NCBI RefSeq assembly: GCF_002379095.1 | Contig: NZ_NBZV01000038.1 | Location: 1-46,567, forward strand | Reading direction: 5' to 3' | Source of the DNA: Polaromonas sp. AER18D-145 | Lineage (GTDB): Bacteria > Pseudomonadota > Gammaproteobacteria > Burkholderiales > Burkholderiaceae_C | Length of the DNA: 46,567 nt | Shown: piece by piece, positions 23,854-31,570 of the stretch | How the letters are laid out: the number at the start of each line of letters is the position of its first letter | Position numbering within the stretch: position 1 is the stretch's first letter | Notes under the pieces: model-generated | The model's input: only the letters and a program-made list of their open reading frames with translations | Told to the model about the DNA's origin: nothing | Database searches by the model: none | Position numbers and translations under genes: made by a program

Positions 23854-24558
23854 ATGTCCAAACGCACTTTCCAGATTTACCGCTACGACCCCGACACCGA
23901 CGCCAAGCCCTACATGCAGACCATCGAGGTCGAGCTCGACGGCAGCGAACGCATGCTGCTGGACGCGCTGATGAAACTCAAGGCGCAGGACCCGACCATC
24001 TCCTTCCGCCGCTCCTGCCGCGAAGGTGTCTGCGGCTCGGACGCGATGAACATCAACGGCAAGAACGGCCTGGCCTGCCTGACCAACATGCGCACGCTGC
24101 CTGGGACGATCGTGCTCAAGCCGCTGCCCGGCCTGCCGGTGGTGCGCGACCTGATCGTCGACATGACGGACTTCTTCAAGCAGTACAACTCGATCAAGCC
24201 TTACCTGATCAACGACAACGTGCCGCCTGAAAAAGAGCGCCTGCAAAGCCCTGAAGAGCGGGATGAGCTCAACGGCCTGTACGAGTGCATCCTGTGCGCG
24301 AGCTGCTCGACGTCCTGCCCCAGCTTCTGGTGGAACCCGGACAAGTTTGTCGGCCCGGCCGGCCTGCTGCAGGCCTACCGCTTCATCGCCGACAGCCGCG
24401 ATGAGGCCACCGCCGACCGCCTGGACAACCTCGAAGACCCGTATCGCCTGTTCCGCTGCCACACCATCATGAACTGCGTCGATGTCTGCCCCAAGGGTCT
24501 GAACCCCAGCAAGGCCATCGGCAAGATCAAGGAAATGATGGTCCTGCGGACTGTCTAA
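23854..24558 (+). CDS. sdhB: Succinate dehydrogenase iron-sulfur subunit
   Basis: A 234-residue subunit passing electrons from SdhA to ubiquinone. The [2Fe-2S] ligands are C55, C60, D63 and C75 (CREGVCGSD...GLAC), with Asp in place of the third Cys as in E. coli. The C-terminal ferredoxin domain has C145/C148/C151/C155 (CILCASCSTSC) and C202/C208/C212 (CHTIMNCVDVC), which supply the [4Fe-4S] and [3Fe-4S] clusters. It is the last structural gene of the sdh operon; the flavinylation factor sdhE follows. Confidence 0.98.
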   Translation: MSKRTFQIYRYDPDTDAKPYMQTIEVELDGSERMLLDALMKLKAQDPTISFRRSCREGVCGSDAMNINGKNGLACLTNMRTLPGTIVLKPLPGLPVVRDLIVDMTDFFKQYNSIKPYLINDNVPPEKERLQSPEERDELNGLYECILCASCSTSCPSFWWNPDKFVGPAGLLQAYRFIADSRDEATADRLDNLEDPYRLFRCHTIMNCVDVCPKGLNPSKAIGKIKEMMVLRTV

Positions 24559-24572
24559 AAGTATGGCCACCT

Positions 24573-24586
24573 CGCTTGTCGCTTCG
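24573..24586. repeat. Short GC-rich repeat segment between sdhB and sdhE
   Basis: CGCTTGTCGCTTCG, followed by CTCGGCGAC, matches the start of the repeat at 18797 (CGCTTGTCACTTCG) and 36466 (CGCTCCCCGCTTCG). GTCGC and GCGAC can form a small hairpin between the two genes. Confidence 0.4.
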
Positions 24587-24613
24587 CTCGGCGACGAAAC
24601 CTCCATCTGAACC

Positions 24614-24922
24614 ATGCAAGCAACAGATGAACTGCTTGGCGAACGGGCCCTGAGCAAGCTCAAATGGCGGTGCCGCCGGGGTTTGCTGGAAAACGATCTG
24701 CTGATCGAAAAGTTTTTCAGGCGCCACGAAGCCACCCTGACCGTCAGCCAGGCTAAAGGCCTGAATGATTTAATGGATTTGTCTGACAACGATTTGCTGG
24801 ACCTTCTGCTAAAACGTCGGGAGCCCAGCCAGCTTTCAGAAGCGGACGCGCAGGTAAGTGCATCTACTTACGAGGCCTTGCAGGTCTTAAACTTGATTCG
24901 CGCCGCAGCCACAGCCCCGTGA
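24614..24922 (+). CDS. sdhE: Succinate dehydrogenase flavinylation factor SdhE
   Basis: A 102-residue SdhE/Sdh5-family protein that promotes covalent attachment of FAD to SdhA. The hallmark RGxxE is present as RRGLLEND at about residues 21-28, after LSKLKWRC. The remaining sequence is helical (LLIEKFFRRH...LNDLMDLSDNDLLDLLLKR), as in the five-helix family fold. It is slightly longer than E. coli SdhE (88 aa), with an extra C-terminal segment. Its place after sdhB and before gltA is usual for beta-proteobacteria. Confidence 0.92.
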   Translation: MQATDELLGERALSKLKWRCRRGLLENDLLIEKFFRRHEATLTVSQAKGLNDLMDLSDNDLLDLLLKRREPSQLSEADAQVSASTYEALQVLNLIRAAATAP

Positions 24923-24958
24923 CCGACCCCATTTGATTTGACAAGAAAGACGCAAGAA

Positions 24959-26269
24959 ATGAAGCTAGCTGACAACAAAGCCACCATGTCCTTCAGCAAC
25001 GGCAGCCCCAGTGTTGATTTGCCGGTGTACCACGGCACCGTGGGCCCCGACGTCGTGGACATCCGCAAGCTGTATGCACAGACCGGCATGTTCACCTACG
25101 ATCCGGGCTTCCTGTCCACGGCGTCCTGCCAGTCGGCCATCACCTACATCGACGGCGACAAGGGTGAGCTGCTGTACCGCGGCTACCCGATCGAGCAGTT
25201 GGCCACCAATTGCGACTACCTCGAAACCTGCCACCTGCTGCTCTACGGCGAACTGCCCAAGGCCGACCAGAAACGGGATTTCGTCAGCCGCGTGACCAAC
25301 CACACCATGGTCAACGAGCAGATGCAGTTTTTCCTGCGCGGCTTCCGCCGTGACGCGCATCCGATGGCCATCATGACCGGCCTGGTCGGCGCCCTGTCGG
25401 CCTTCTACCATGACAGCACCGACATCAACAACCCCGAGCACCGCGAAATTGCCGCGATCCGCCTGATCGCCAAGATGCCGACCCTGGTCGCCATGGCCTA
25501 CAAGTACACCGTGGGCCAGCCCTACATGTACCCCAAGAACGACCTGAGCTACGCCGGCAACTTCCTGCACATGATGTTTGCCACGCCGTGTGAAGAGTAC
25601 AAGGTCAACCCGGTGCTCGAACGCGCGCTGGATCGCATCTTCATCCTGCATGCCGACCACGAGCAGAACGCCTCGACCTCCACAGTCCGCCTGTGCGGCT
25701 CGTCCGGCACCAACCCGTTTGCAGCGATTGCAGCCGGTGTGGCCTGCCTCTGGGGCCCTGCGCACGGCGGCGCCAACGAAGCAGCCCTCAACATGCTCGG
25801 TGACATCCAGAAAAACGGCGGCATCGAGAACATCGGCGAATTCATCAAGCAGGTCAAGGACAAGAACTCCGGCGTCAAGCTGATGGGTTTCGGTCACCGC
25901 GTCTACAAGAACTACGATCCGCGCGCCAAGTTGATGCAGGAAACCTGCAAGGAAGTGCTGCAGGAAATGGGTCTGGAAAACGATCCACTGTTCAAGCTGG
26001 CCATGGCGCTGGAAAAAATTGCACTCGAAGACGACTACTTCGTCTCCCGCAAGCTCTACCCCAACGTCGACTTCTACTCCGGCATCGTGCAGCGCGCCAT
26101 CGGCATCCCCGTGCCGCTGTTCACCGCAATCTTCGCGCTCGCCCGCACGGTCGGCTGGATCGCCCAGCTCAACGAGATGATTGGCGACCCCGAATACAAG
26201 ATCGGCCGTCCGCGCCAGCTGTTCAACGGCTCCGTCCAGCGCGACGTCAAGCCGATCAACGCACGCTGA
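24959..26269 (+). CDS. gltA: Citrate synthase (type II)
   Basis: A 436-residue hexameric-type citrate synthase condensing acetyl-CoA and oxaloacetate. The catalytic triad is visible: H269 ([10 protein letters not shown]), H313 ([15 protein letters not shown]) and D371 (VDFYSGIV). The N-terminal domain of gram-negative type II enzymes (about 1-60, [22 protein letters not shown]) is present, as in enzymes allosterically inhibited by NADH. The ATG at 24959 follows AAGAAAG; a TTG seven codons upstream is not preferred. It ends the sdh-gltA unit, closed by the terminator at 26292. Confidence 0.98.
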   Translation: MKLADNKATMSFSNGSPSVDLPVYHGTVGPDVVDIRKLYAQTGMFTYDPGFLSTASCQSAITYIDGDKGELLYRGYPIEQLATNCDYLETCHLLLYGELPKADQKRDFVSRVTNHTMVNEQMQFFLRGFRRDAHPMAIMTGLVGALSAFYHDSTDINNPEHREIAAIRLIAKMPTLVAMAYKYTVGQPYMYPKNDLSYAGNFLHMMFATPCEEYKVNPVLERALDRIFILHADHEQNASTSTVRLCGSSGTNPFAAIAAGVACLWGPAHGGANEAALNMLGDIQKNGGIENIGEFIKQVKDKNSGVKLMGFGHRVYKNYDPRAKLMQETCKEVLQEMGLENDPLFKLAMALEKIALEDDYFVSRKLYPNVDFYSGIVQRAIGIPVPLFTAIFALARTVGWIAQLNEMIGDPEYKIGRPRQLFNGSVQRDVKPINAR

Positions 26270-26291
26270 TCCGCCTGCATGCCTGAATCCG

Positions 26292-26323
26292 GCCCGCCCG
26301 TGGCAACATGGGCGGGCTTTTTT
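26292..26323 (+). terminator. Rho-independent terminator after gltA
   Basis: GCCCGCCC (26292-26299) pairs perfectly with GGGCGGGC (26310-26317) across a 10-base loop and is followed by six Ts. Confidence 0.92.
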
Positions 26324-26352
26324 GCGGCCCTGGCCGCTTGAGGAGTTCACCC

Positions 26353-26733
26353 TTGACATTCATCCAGACTGCCGCCGAGCTGCGTTCGGCCATCGCCCGC
26401 CCCGCCGCGCCCCGCGCCTGCGATTGCGCGCTGGGCGCCTGCGCCGGCTGGGAGAGCCTGGCCGAGTACCGCTGGGAGGCCGGGCAGATGACCCGGGTCG
26501 CCACCTTGCGCGACCCTGCCGTGGACGAACCCACCCTGGAAGAAAAACACCCCCAGGGCACACGTTACGACTCGCCCGAGGCCCCGGTGGCTGTCGGCTT
26601 TTTCCCCTACAACCGCTGCGAGGTCTGGCACTGCGGCCGCTGCGCGCGGCACCTGCTGCGTTACACCGAGTTCGGCGGCTACAACGTGGACCACCGGGTG
26701 CGGGCGCTCGAGCCCGGCAAGATCATCGACTGA
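26353..26733 (+). CDS. Cysteine-rich hypothetical protein, possible metal binding
   Basis: A 126-residue soluble protein. I start at TTG 26353 because AGGAG lies seven bases upstream; the open frame further 5' runs through the gltA terminator and cannot be real. Six cysteines fall into two groups: CDCALGAC near residues 25-32 and CEVWHCGRC near 88-96. This spacing suggests one zinc or iron site. The C-terminus is HLLRYTEFGGYNVDHRVRALEP. No family name is known to me. It is alone between the gltA terminator and an interspersed repeat. Confidence 0.7.
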   Translation: MTFIQTAAELRSAIARPAAPRACDCALGACAGWESLAEYRWEAGQMTRVATLRDPAVDEPTLEEKHPQGTRYDSPEAPVAVGFFPYNRCEVWHCGRCARHLLRYTEFGGYNVDHRVRALEPGKIID

Positions 26734-26735
26734 AT

Positions 26736-26790
26736 GCTATCAATTCAGTAGCAATCTTCGCACGTCCCCTCTGGGCTGGAGGCCAAAAAC
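26736..26790 (-). repeat. Interspersed ~55-bp repeat, copy 5
   Basis: GCTATCAATTCAGTAGC hairpin, then CACGTCCCCTCTGGGCTGGA and GGCCAAAAAC. The hairpin loop matches that of copy 1 (AATTCAGTAGC). It lies 3 bp after the Cys-rich gene. Confidence 0.65.
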
Positions 26791-26841
26791 ACCCACAACT
26801 CCGCGCGGGAGGCGAGGCAGGCCCAGCCAGCGGGCAAGCCA

Positions 26842-26862
26842 GTCATCGCATTTCGCGATGAC
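26842..26862. promoter_or_regulatory. Upstream LysR operator candidate
   Basis: Perfect 8-base arms GTCATCGC and GCGATGAC around ATTTC. It shares the CATCG...CGATGAC frame with the second site at 26895, centre to centre 51 bp. Confidence 0.55.
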
Positions 26863-26894
26863 CAGGTCAGAATAAAGCGGTCAAAATATGCATA

Positions 26895-26911
26895 CATCGT
26901 GAACCACGATG
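26895..26911. promoter_or_regulatory. Downstream LysR operator candidate
   Basis: CATCGTG-AAC-CACGATG, perfect 7-base arms, ending 49 bp before the preferred LysR start. Together with the upstream site it gives the two-dimer arrangement typical of LysR-type regulators. Confidence 0.55.
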
Positions 26912-26960
26912 ACTTTGACCCCTTTTGATGCTTAACTCAGAACGCAACTTCGCCCGCCGC

Positions 26961-27872
26961 ATGGACCTCACGTCGCTGCAATTGTTTGTGGCCGTGTGTG
27001 AGCTGGGCAGCATCGGCAAGGCGGCGGAGCGGGAATTCATTGCCGCCTCGGCCGTCAGCAAACGCCTCTCCGACCTCGAAGCCGCGCTCGACACGCCCCT
27101 GCTCTATCGCCACACACGCGGCGTGGACCTGACGCCGGCCGGCCAGAGCCTGCTGCACCATGCCCGTTCAGTGCTGTTCAGCCTCGAGAAAATGCAGGGC
27201 GAGCTCAGTGAATACGCGGCCGGCGTGCGTGGCCATGTGCGCGTGCACGCCAGCATCTCGGCCATCGTGCAATTCCTGCCGGAAGACCTGGGCACCTTCA
27301 TCAGCCAGCATCCGGAGGTCAAGATCGACCTCGAGGAACACCTGAGCACGGAAGTCGTGCGCGCGGTGCAGGAAGGCGCGGCCGATCTGGGCATCTGCAA
27401 CACGGCCGACGGCATTGGCAAGCTGCAGACCCTGCCCTACCGCCAGGACCGCCTGGTGATGATCGTGCCGCGCGGGCATGTGCTGGGCACGCGTGACAGC
27501 ATCGCTTTTGCCGACAGCCTCGATTTCGACCACGTCGGCCTGCATTCAAACAGCTCGATCTACCTGGCGATGCGCGATGCCGCCGCCTCGGCCGGGCGCA
27601 CGATCAAGCTGCGCATCCACGTGACCGGGCTGGACGCGATGTGCCGCATGATCCACAACGGCCTGGGCGTCGGCGTGATGCCGCAGCGGGCGTTCGAGCT
27701 GATGCACGGCGTCGGCGAACTCGAATCGGTCGCACTGACCGATGCCTGGGCGTCCCGCCAGATAGCACTGGTGGCACGCGATTTTTCCAGCCTGCCCGTC
27801 ACCGCCCGCCTGCTGGTCGACCACCTCACTGCGCGCGCGGTGACCCCGGACAACACACCCCGACCCACTTAA
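26961..27872 (+). CDS. LysR-type transcriptional regulator upstream of leuCDB
   Basis: A 303-residue LTTR. The N-terminal winged helix-turn-helix reads MDLTSLQLFVAVCELGSIGK...ASAVSKRLSDLEAALDTPLLYR (residues 1-60), followed by the effector-binding domain (about 90-295; start HVRVHASISAIVQFLPEDL). I prefer the ATG at 26961, which gives the standard family N-terminus; an ATG at 26928 would add 11 residues. Neither has a clear ribosome site. The gene ends 27 bp before leuC on the same strand, so it may co-transcribe with or control leucine synthesis, but many such regulators act elsewhere. Two matched palindromes upstream suggest autoregulation. Confidence 0.88.
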   Translation: MDLTSLQLFVAVCELGSIGKAAEREFIAASAVSKRLSDLEAALDTPLLYRHTRGVDLTPAGQSLLHHARSVLFSLEKMQGELSEYAAGVRGHVRVHASISAIVQFLPEDLGTFISQHPEVKIDLEEHLSTEVVRAVQEGAADLGICNTADGIGKLQTLPYRQDRLVMIVPRGHVLGTRDSIAFADSLDFDHVGLHSNSSIYLAMRDAAASAGRTIKLRIHVTGLDAMCRMIHNGLGVGVMPQRAFELMHGVGELESVALTDAWASRQIALVARDFSSLPVTARLLVDHLTARAVTPDNTPRPT

Positions 27873-27899
27873 AATCGACAGACCACGAAGGAAAACACC

Positions 27900-29321
27900 A
27901 TGGGACGCACCCTTTACGACAAGATCTGGGACGAACACGTCGTCCACACCGAGGAAGACGGCACGGCCATCCTCTACATCGACCGGCACCTGGTGCATGA
28001 AGTGACCAGCCCGCAGGCGTTCGAGGGCCTGCGCGAGGCCGGCCGCAAGGTCTGGCGCATCAGCTCCATCGTCGCCACCGCCGACCACAACACGCCGACC
28101 ACCGGCTGGGAACTCGGCTACGACGGCATCACCGACCTGGTCAGCAAGGAGCAGATCACCACGCTGGACAGCAACATCGCCGAGTTCGGCGCGGCCGCCT
28201 ACTTCCCCTTCCTGTCCAAACGCCAGGGCATCGTGCATGTGATCGGTCCCGAGACCGGCGCCACCCTGCCCGGCATGACCGTGGTCTGCGGCGACTCGCA
28301 TACCTCGACCCACGGCGCGTTTGGCGCACTGGCGCACGGCATTGGCACCAGCGAGGTCGAACACGTGATGGCCACGCAAACCCTGCTCGCCAAAAAAGCC
28401 AAAAACATGCTGGTCCGGGTGGACGGCATGCTGGCACCGGGCCTGACCGGCAAGGACATCGTGCTGGCCATCATCGGCAAGATAGGCACCGCCGGGGGCA
28501 CCGGCTACACGATTGAATTCGGCGGCCCGGCGATACGCGCGCTGAGCATGGAAGGCCGCATGACGGTCTGCAACATGGCCATCGAAGCCGGCGCCCGTGC
28601 CGGCCTGGTGGCGGTGGACGCCAAGACCATCGCCTACGTCAAGGGCAAGCCGCTGGCCCCCACCGGCGTGGAGTGGGACCAGGCGGTGCAGTACTGGAGC
28701 ACGCTGCAGTCCGATGCCGATGCCGTTTTCGACACCGTGGTGCAGCTCGACGCGAGCCAGATCCGCCCGCAGGTCACCTGGGGCACCTCGCCCGAGATGG
28801 TGCTGTCCATCGACGACCGCGTGCCCGATCCGGACAAGGAAAAAGACGCGAACAAGCGCGACGCGATCGAACGCGCGCTGACCTACATGGGCCTGCAGCC
28901 CGGCAAGGCGATCAACGACATCCTTATCGACAAGGTCTTCATCGGCTCGTGCACCAACAGCCGCATCGAGGACATGCGCGAGGCGGCAGCCATGGTCCAG
29001 AAGATCGGCCAGAAGGTCGCCGGCAACGTCAAGCTCGCGCTGGTCGTGCCCGGCTCCGGCCTGGTCAAGGAGCAAGCCGAGCGTGAAGGCCTGGACAAGA
29101 TTTTTGTCGCCGCAGGGTTCGAGTGGCGCGAACCCGGCTGCTCGATGTGCCTGGCGATGAACGCCGACCGGCTCGAGCCGGGCGAGCGTTGCGCCTCCAC
29201 CAGCAACCGCAACTTCGAAGGCCGGCAGGGCGCCGGCGGCCGCACCCACCTGGTGAGTCCGGCCATGGCCGCGGCCGCGGCGGTGCACGGTCACTTTGTC
29301 GATATCCGCAAGTTTTCCTAG
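27900..29321 (+). CDS. leuC: 3-isopropylmalate dehydratase large subunit
   Basis: A 473-residue aconitase-superfamily subunit isomerising 2- to 3-isopropylmalate in leucine synthesis. Cluster cysteines are C351 ([12 protein letters not shown]) and C414/C417 ([12 protein letters not shown]); [20 protein letters not shown] is at 130-149. AAGGA lies before the ATG at 27900. It works with LeuD, encoded 158 bp downstream; an entericidin-like gene is inserted between them. Confidence 0.98.
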   Translation: MGRTLYDKIWDEHVVHTEEDGTAILYIDRHLVHEVTSPQAFEGLREAGRKVWRISSIVATADHNTPTTGWELGYDGITDLVSKEQITTLDSNIAEFGAAAYFPFLSKRQGIVHVIGPETGATLPGMTVVCGDSHTSTHGAFGALAHGIGTSEVEHVMATQTLLAKKAKNMLVRVDGMLAPGLTGKDIVLAIIGKIGTAGGTGYTIEFGGPAIRALSMEGRMTVCNMAIEAGARAGLVAVDAKTIAYVKGKPLAPTGVEWDQAVQYWSTLQSDADAVFDTVVQLDASQIRPQVTWGTSPEMVLSIDDRVPDPDKEKDANKRDAIERALTYMGLQPGKAINDILIDKVFIGSCTNSRIEDMREAAAMVQKIGQKVAGNVKLALVVPGSGLVKEQAEREGLDKIFVAAGFEWREPGCSMCLAMNADRLEPGERCASTSNRNFEGRQGAGGRTHLVSPAMAAAAAVHGHFVDIRKFS

Positions 29322-29342
29322 CCCCATCTCAGGAGAGTCATC

Positions 29343-29480
29343 ATGAAAAAGACCACCGCGCTGCTCGCACTGTCACTGGCCGCTGCTGCGTTTGTACTGG
29401 CTGGCTGCAACACCGCCAGGGGATTCGGCCAGGACCTGCAAAAAGTCGGCGAGAAAATTGAAGACAAGGCGAAAAAATAA
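29343..29480 (+). CDS. Entericidin-like small lipoprotein
   Basis: A 45-residue gene too short for usual cut-offs. It has a lipoprotein signal peptide with lipobox LAGC (Cys at residue 22) and a short mature part [20 protein letters not shown], the entericidin EcnA/EcnB signature. Entericidins are small outer-envelope lipoproteins first described as an antidote/toxin pair in enteric bacteria; only one is present here, so a toxin role should not be assumed. AGGAGAG precedes the ATG. Its TAA overlaps the leuD ATG by one base (TAATG), so leuD translation may depend on it. Confidence 0.88.
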   Translation: MKKTTALLALSLAAAAFVLAGCNTARGFGQDLQKVGEKIEDKAKK

Positions 29481-30130
29481 TGAAACCTTTCACCGTGCAC
29501 AAAGGCCTCGTGGCCCCGATGGACCGCGAGAACGTCGACACCGACGCCATCATCCCCAAGCAGTTCCTCAAGTCCATCCGCAAGACCGGCTTCGGCCCCA
29601 ACCTGTTCGACGCCTGGCGTTACCTGGACCCCGGCTTTCCCGGCCAGGACCCGGCCACACGCAAGCCCAACCCGGACTTCGTGCTGAACCAGCCGCGTTA
29701 CCAGGGCGCCTCCATCCTGCTGGCGCGCAAGAACTTCGGTTGCGGCTCCTCGCGCGAGCACGCGCCCTGGGCACTGGACCAGTACGGCTTTCGCGCCATC
29801 ATTGCGCCGAGTTACGCCGACATCTTTTTCAACAACAGCTTCAAGAACGGCCTGCTGCCCATCGTGCTCAGCGAAGCGCAGGTCAGCCAGCTGTTCGACG
29901 AGGCCCTGGCCTTCCCCGGCTACCAGCTCACCATCGACCTGGAGCGCCAGGTGGTGATCAAGCCGCAGGGTGAAGAGCTTCCCTTCGAGGTTCAGGCCTT
30001 CAAGAAGTTCTGCCTGCTCGGCGGTTATGACGACATTGGCCTGACCCTGCGCCAGAGCGACAAGATCAAGGCCTTTGAAGCCGAACGCCTGGCGAAAAAG
30101 CCCTGGCTGGCGCATACCCTGATCGCCTGA
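29480..30130 (+). CDS. leuD: 3-isopropylmalate dehydratase small subunit
   Basis: A 216-residue swivelling-domain subunit that completes the isopropylmalate isomerase with LeuC. The start [29 protein letters not shown] and the motif [17 protein letters not shown] are diagnostic. Length matches E. coli-type LeuD (about 200 aa). It starts at the A of the preceding stop codon (TAATG), indicating reinitiation from the entericidin-like gene. Confidence 0.97.
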   Translation: MKPFTVHKGLVAPMDRENVDTDAIIPKQFLKSIRKTGFGPNLFDAWRYLDPGFPGQDPATRKPNPDFVLNQPRYQGASILLARKNFGCGSSREHAPWALDQYGFRAIIAPSYADIFFNNSFKNGLLPIVLSEAQVSQLFDEALAFPGYQLTIDLERQVVIKPQGEELPFEVQAFKKFCLLGGYDDIGLTLRQSDKIKAFEAERLAKKPWLAHTLIA

Positions 30131-30151
30131 TCACCCGTTGTTTTACACATA

Positions 30152-30206
30152 AAAAGTGCCTTCATCCCTTATGGGACGGTCGCCCACAGCTATCAATAAA
30201 AGAGCA
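30152..30206 (+). repeat. Interspersed ~55-bp repeat, copy 6, at the leuB ribosome site
   Basis: Runs from AAAAAGTGCC through CCCTTATGGG (hairpin) to AGCTATCAATAAAAGAGC, ending four bases before the leuB ATG. The repeat therefore supplies the only purine-rich stretch (AAAAGAG) available as ribosome site for leuB. Confidence 0.55.
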
Positions 30207-30209
30207 TCC

Positions 30210-31286
30210 ATGAAAATCGCAATTCTTCCCGGTGACGGCATCGGCACCGAAATCGTCGCCGAGGCCGTCAAGGTCCTCCAGGTCCTGGACCTGAAACTCG
30301 AGATGGACACCGCGCTGGTCGGCGGCGCCGCTTACGAAGCGCATGGCCATCCGCTGCCCGACGCCACCCTGAAACTCGCGCAGGCCTCGGACGCGGTGTT
30401 GTTCGGCGCCGTCGGCGACTGGAAATACGACAAGCTGGACCGCCCCCTGCGCCCCGAGCAGGCCATCCTGGGCCTGCGCAAGCACATGGGCCTGTTCGCC
30501 AACTTCCGGCCCGCCATCTGCTACCCGCAGCTGGTGGATGCTTCCAGCCTGAAACGCGAGCTGGTGTCCGGCCTGGACATCCTGATCATTCGCGAGCTGA
30601 CCGGCGACATCTACTTTGGCCAGCCGCGCGGACGGCGCACCGCCACCGACGGCCACTTCCCCGGCAGCGAGGAAGCGTTCGATACCATGCGTTATTCGCG
30701 CCCCGAGATCGAACGCATCGCCCATGTCGCCTTCCAGGCGGCACGCAAACGCGGCAAACGCGTGACCAGCGTGGACAAGGCCAATGTGCTGGAGACCTTC
30801 CAGTTCTGGAAAGACATCGTCACTGAAGTCGGTCTGCAATACCCCGATGTCGCGCTGGACCACATGTACGTGGACAACGCCGCCATGCAGCTGGTCAAGG
30901 CGCCCAAGAAGTTCGACGTGGTGGTCACCGGCAACATGTTCGGCGACATCCTCAGCGACGCGGCCGCCATGCTGACTGGCTCGATCGGCATGTTGCCCTC
31001 GGCCAGCCTGAACACGAAAAACCAGGGCCTGTACGAACCCAGCCATGGCAGCGCACCGGACATCGCCGGCAAGGGCGTGGCCAATCCGCTGGCAACGATT
31101 TTGAGCGCAGCCATGATGCTGCGTTTCAGCCTGAACCAGCCGGAGGCCGCCGCGCGCATCGAAAAAGCCGTGGACGCGGTGTTGACGCAAGGCCTGCGCA
31201 CACCCGACATCTACAGCGAAGGCACGACGCGGGTCGGTACCGTCGAGATGGGCAATGCGGTGGTGAAAGCCCTCAGCCAGTCCTGA
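30210..31286 (+). CDS. leuB: 3-isopropylmalate dehydrogenase
   Basis: A 358-residue NAD-dependent enzyme that oxidises and decarboxylates 3-isopropylmalate to 2-ketoisocaproate. The N-terminus [14 protein letters not shown], the substrate arginines around [16 protein letters not shown], the metal region [18 protein letters not shown] and the NAD region [18 protein letters not shown] are all present. The ATG at 30210 is chosen because the family sequence starts there; upstream codons are the translated repeat. It is followed by a stem-loop with a UUCG loop (31294-31313). Confidence 0.97.
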   Translation: MKIAILPGDGIGTEIVAEAVKVLQVLDLKLEMDTALVGGAAYEAHGHPLPDATLKLAQASDAVLFGAVGDWKYDKLDRPLRPEQAILGLRKHMGLFANFRPAICYPQLVDASSLKRELVSGLDILIIRELTGDIYFGQPRGRRTATDGHFPGSEEAFDTMRYSRPEIERIAHVAFQAARKRGKRVTSVDKANVLETFQFWKDIVTEVGLQYPDVALDHMYVDNAAMQLVKAPKKFDVVVTGNMFGDILSDAAAMLTGSIGMLPSASLNTKNQGLYEPSHGSAPDIAGKGVANPLATILSAAMMLRFSLNQPEAAARIEKAVDAVLTQGLRTPDIYSEGTTRVGTVEMGNAVVKALSQS

Positions 31287-31293
31287 AAACGCT

Positions 31294-31313
31294 GCCGACG
31301 CTTCGGCGTTGGC
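31294..31313 (+). other. UUCG-capped stem-loop after leuB
   Basis: GCCGACGC-TTCG-GCGTTGGC, eight pairs with one G-U, directly after the leuB stop. No T tract follows, so it may be a transcript-stabilising end or an inefficient terminator. Confidence 0.5.
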
Positions 31314-31374
31314 TGGCTGCCACAGGCCAAACCGGCAAATGGCGCCTTGCGGCGACGCGCCGGCCGGCCGTGAT

Positions 31375-31380
31375 TACAAT
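31375..31380 (+). promoter_or_regulatory. -10 element before the small leader ORF
   Basis: TACAAT, followed six bases later by the ATG at 31387. Transcription would start at or next to that ATG, so the small ORF would be leaderless or nearly so. The -35 region is not recognisable. Confidence 0.45.
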
Positions 31381-31386
31381 AGCTCC

Positions 31387-31491
31387 ATGCGCAAAAACCC
31401 CGCTTTCACCCGCCTTGTCGCCGCTTCGCGCGCGATCAGCGCTGCGCCGGTTTTTGCCCAGACCACCAAAACGACCACCATTAAAGGCTAG
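31387..31491 (+). CDS. 34-codon ORF upstream of asd: candidate attenuation leader peptide
   Basis: The peptide starts MRKNPAFTRLVAASRA and ends AQTTKTTTIKG. Eight of the last ten codons before TAG specify Thr (5), Lys (2) or Ile (1). These are end products of the aspartate pathway that passes through Asd, encoded 79 bp downstream. The stop codon lies in the loop-side of a small hairpin (AGGCT-AGCA-AGCCT, 31485-31498), and a stronger hairpin follows at 31515-31531. The alternative reading is the signal peptide of a broken secreted protein, since AAPVFAQ looks like a cleavage site. Both readings are inference; it has no visible Shine-Dalgarno. Confidence 0.45.
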   Translation: MRKNPAFTRLVAASRAISAAPVFAQTTKTTTIKG

Positions 31492-31514
31492 CAAGCCTGG
31501 TTCGTCGTGCCCTG

Positions 31515-31531
31515 CCGGCTCGATGAGCCGG
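31515..31531 (+). promoter_or_regulatory. Leader hairpin before asd
   Basis: CCGGCTC-GAT-GAGCCGG, perfect seven-base stem. GCCTGG (31495-31500) can instead pair with CCGGGC (31528-31533) using one G-U, opening this hairpin. A T-rich stretch follows at 31545-31557, where CTTCA/TGAAG could also partly hide the asd ribosome site. Confidence 0.5.
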
Positions 31532-31570
31532 GCCGAAAAGCTTCATTTTTGACTTTTTGAAGGGCGCATC

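Noticed and set aside
21531..23867. Long minus-strand frame (778 codons) opposite sdhA
   Set aside because: Antisense shadow of sdhA in GC-rich DNA; low-complexity Val/Gly/His composition and no motif.
24026..24030. Asp in place of Cys in the SdhB [2Fe-2S] motif as a defect
   Set aside because: E. coli SdhB has the same Asp ligand; this is a normal variant.
26308..26352. 5' extension of the Cys-rich gene to a start at 26308
   Set aside because: It would begin inside the gltA terminator hairpin; TTG 26353 has a correctly spaced AGGAG.
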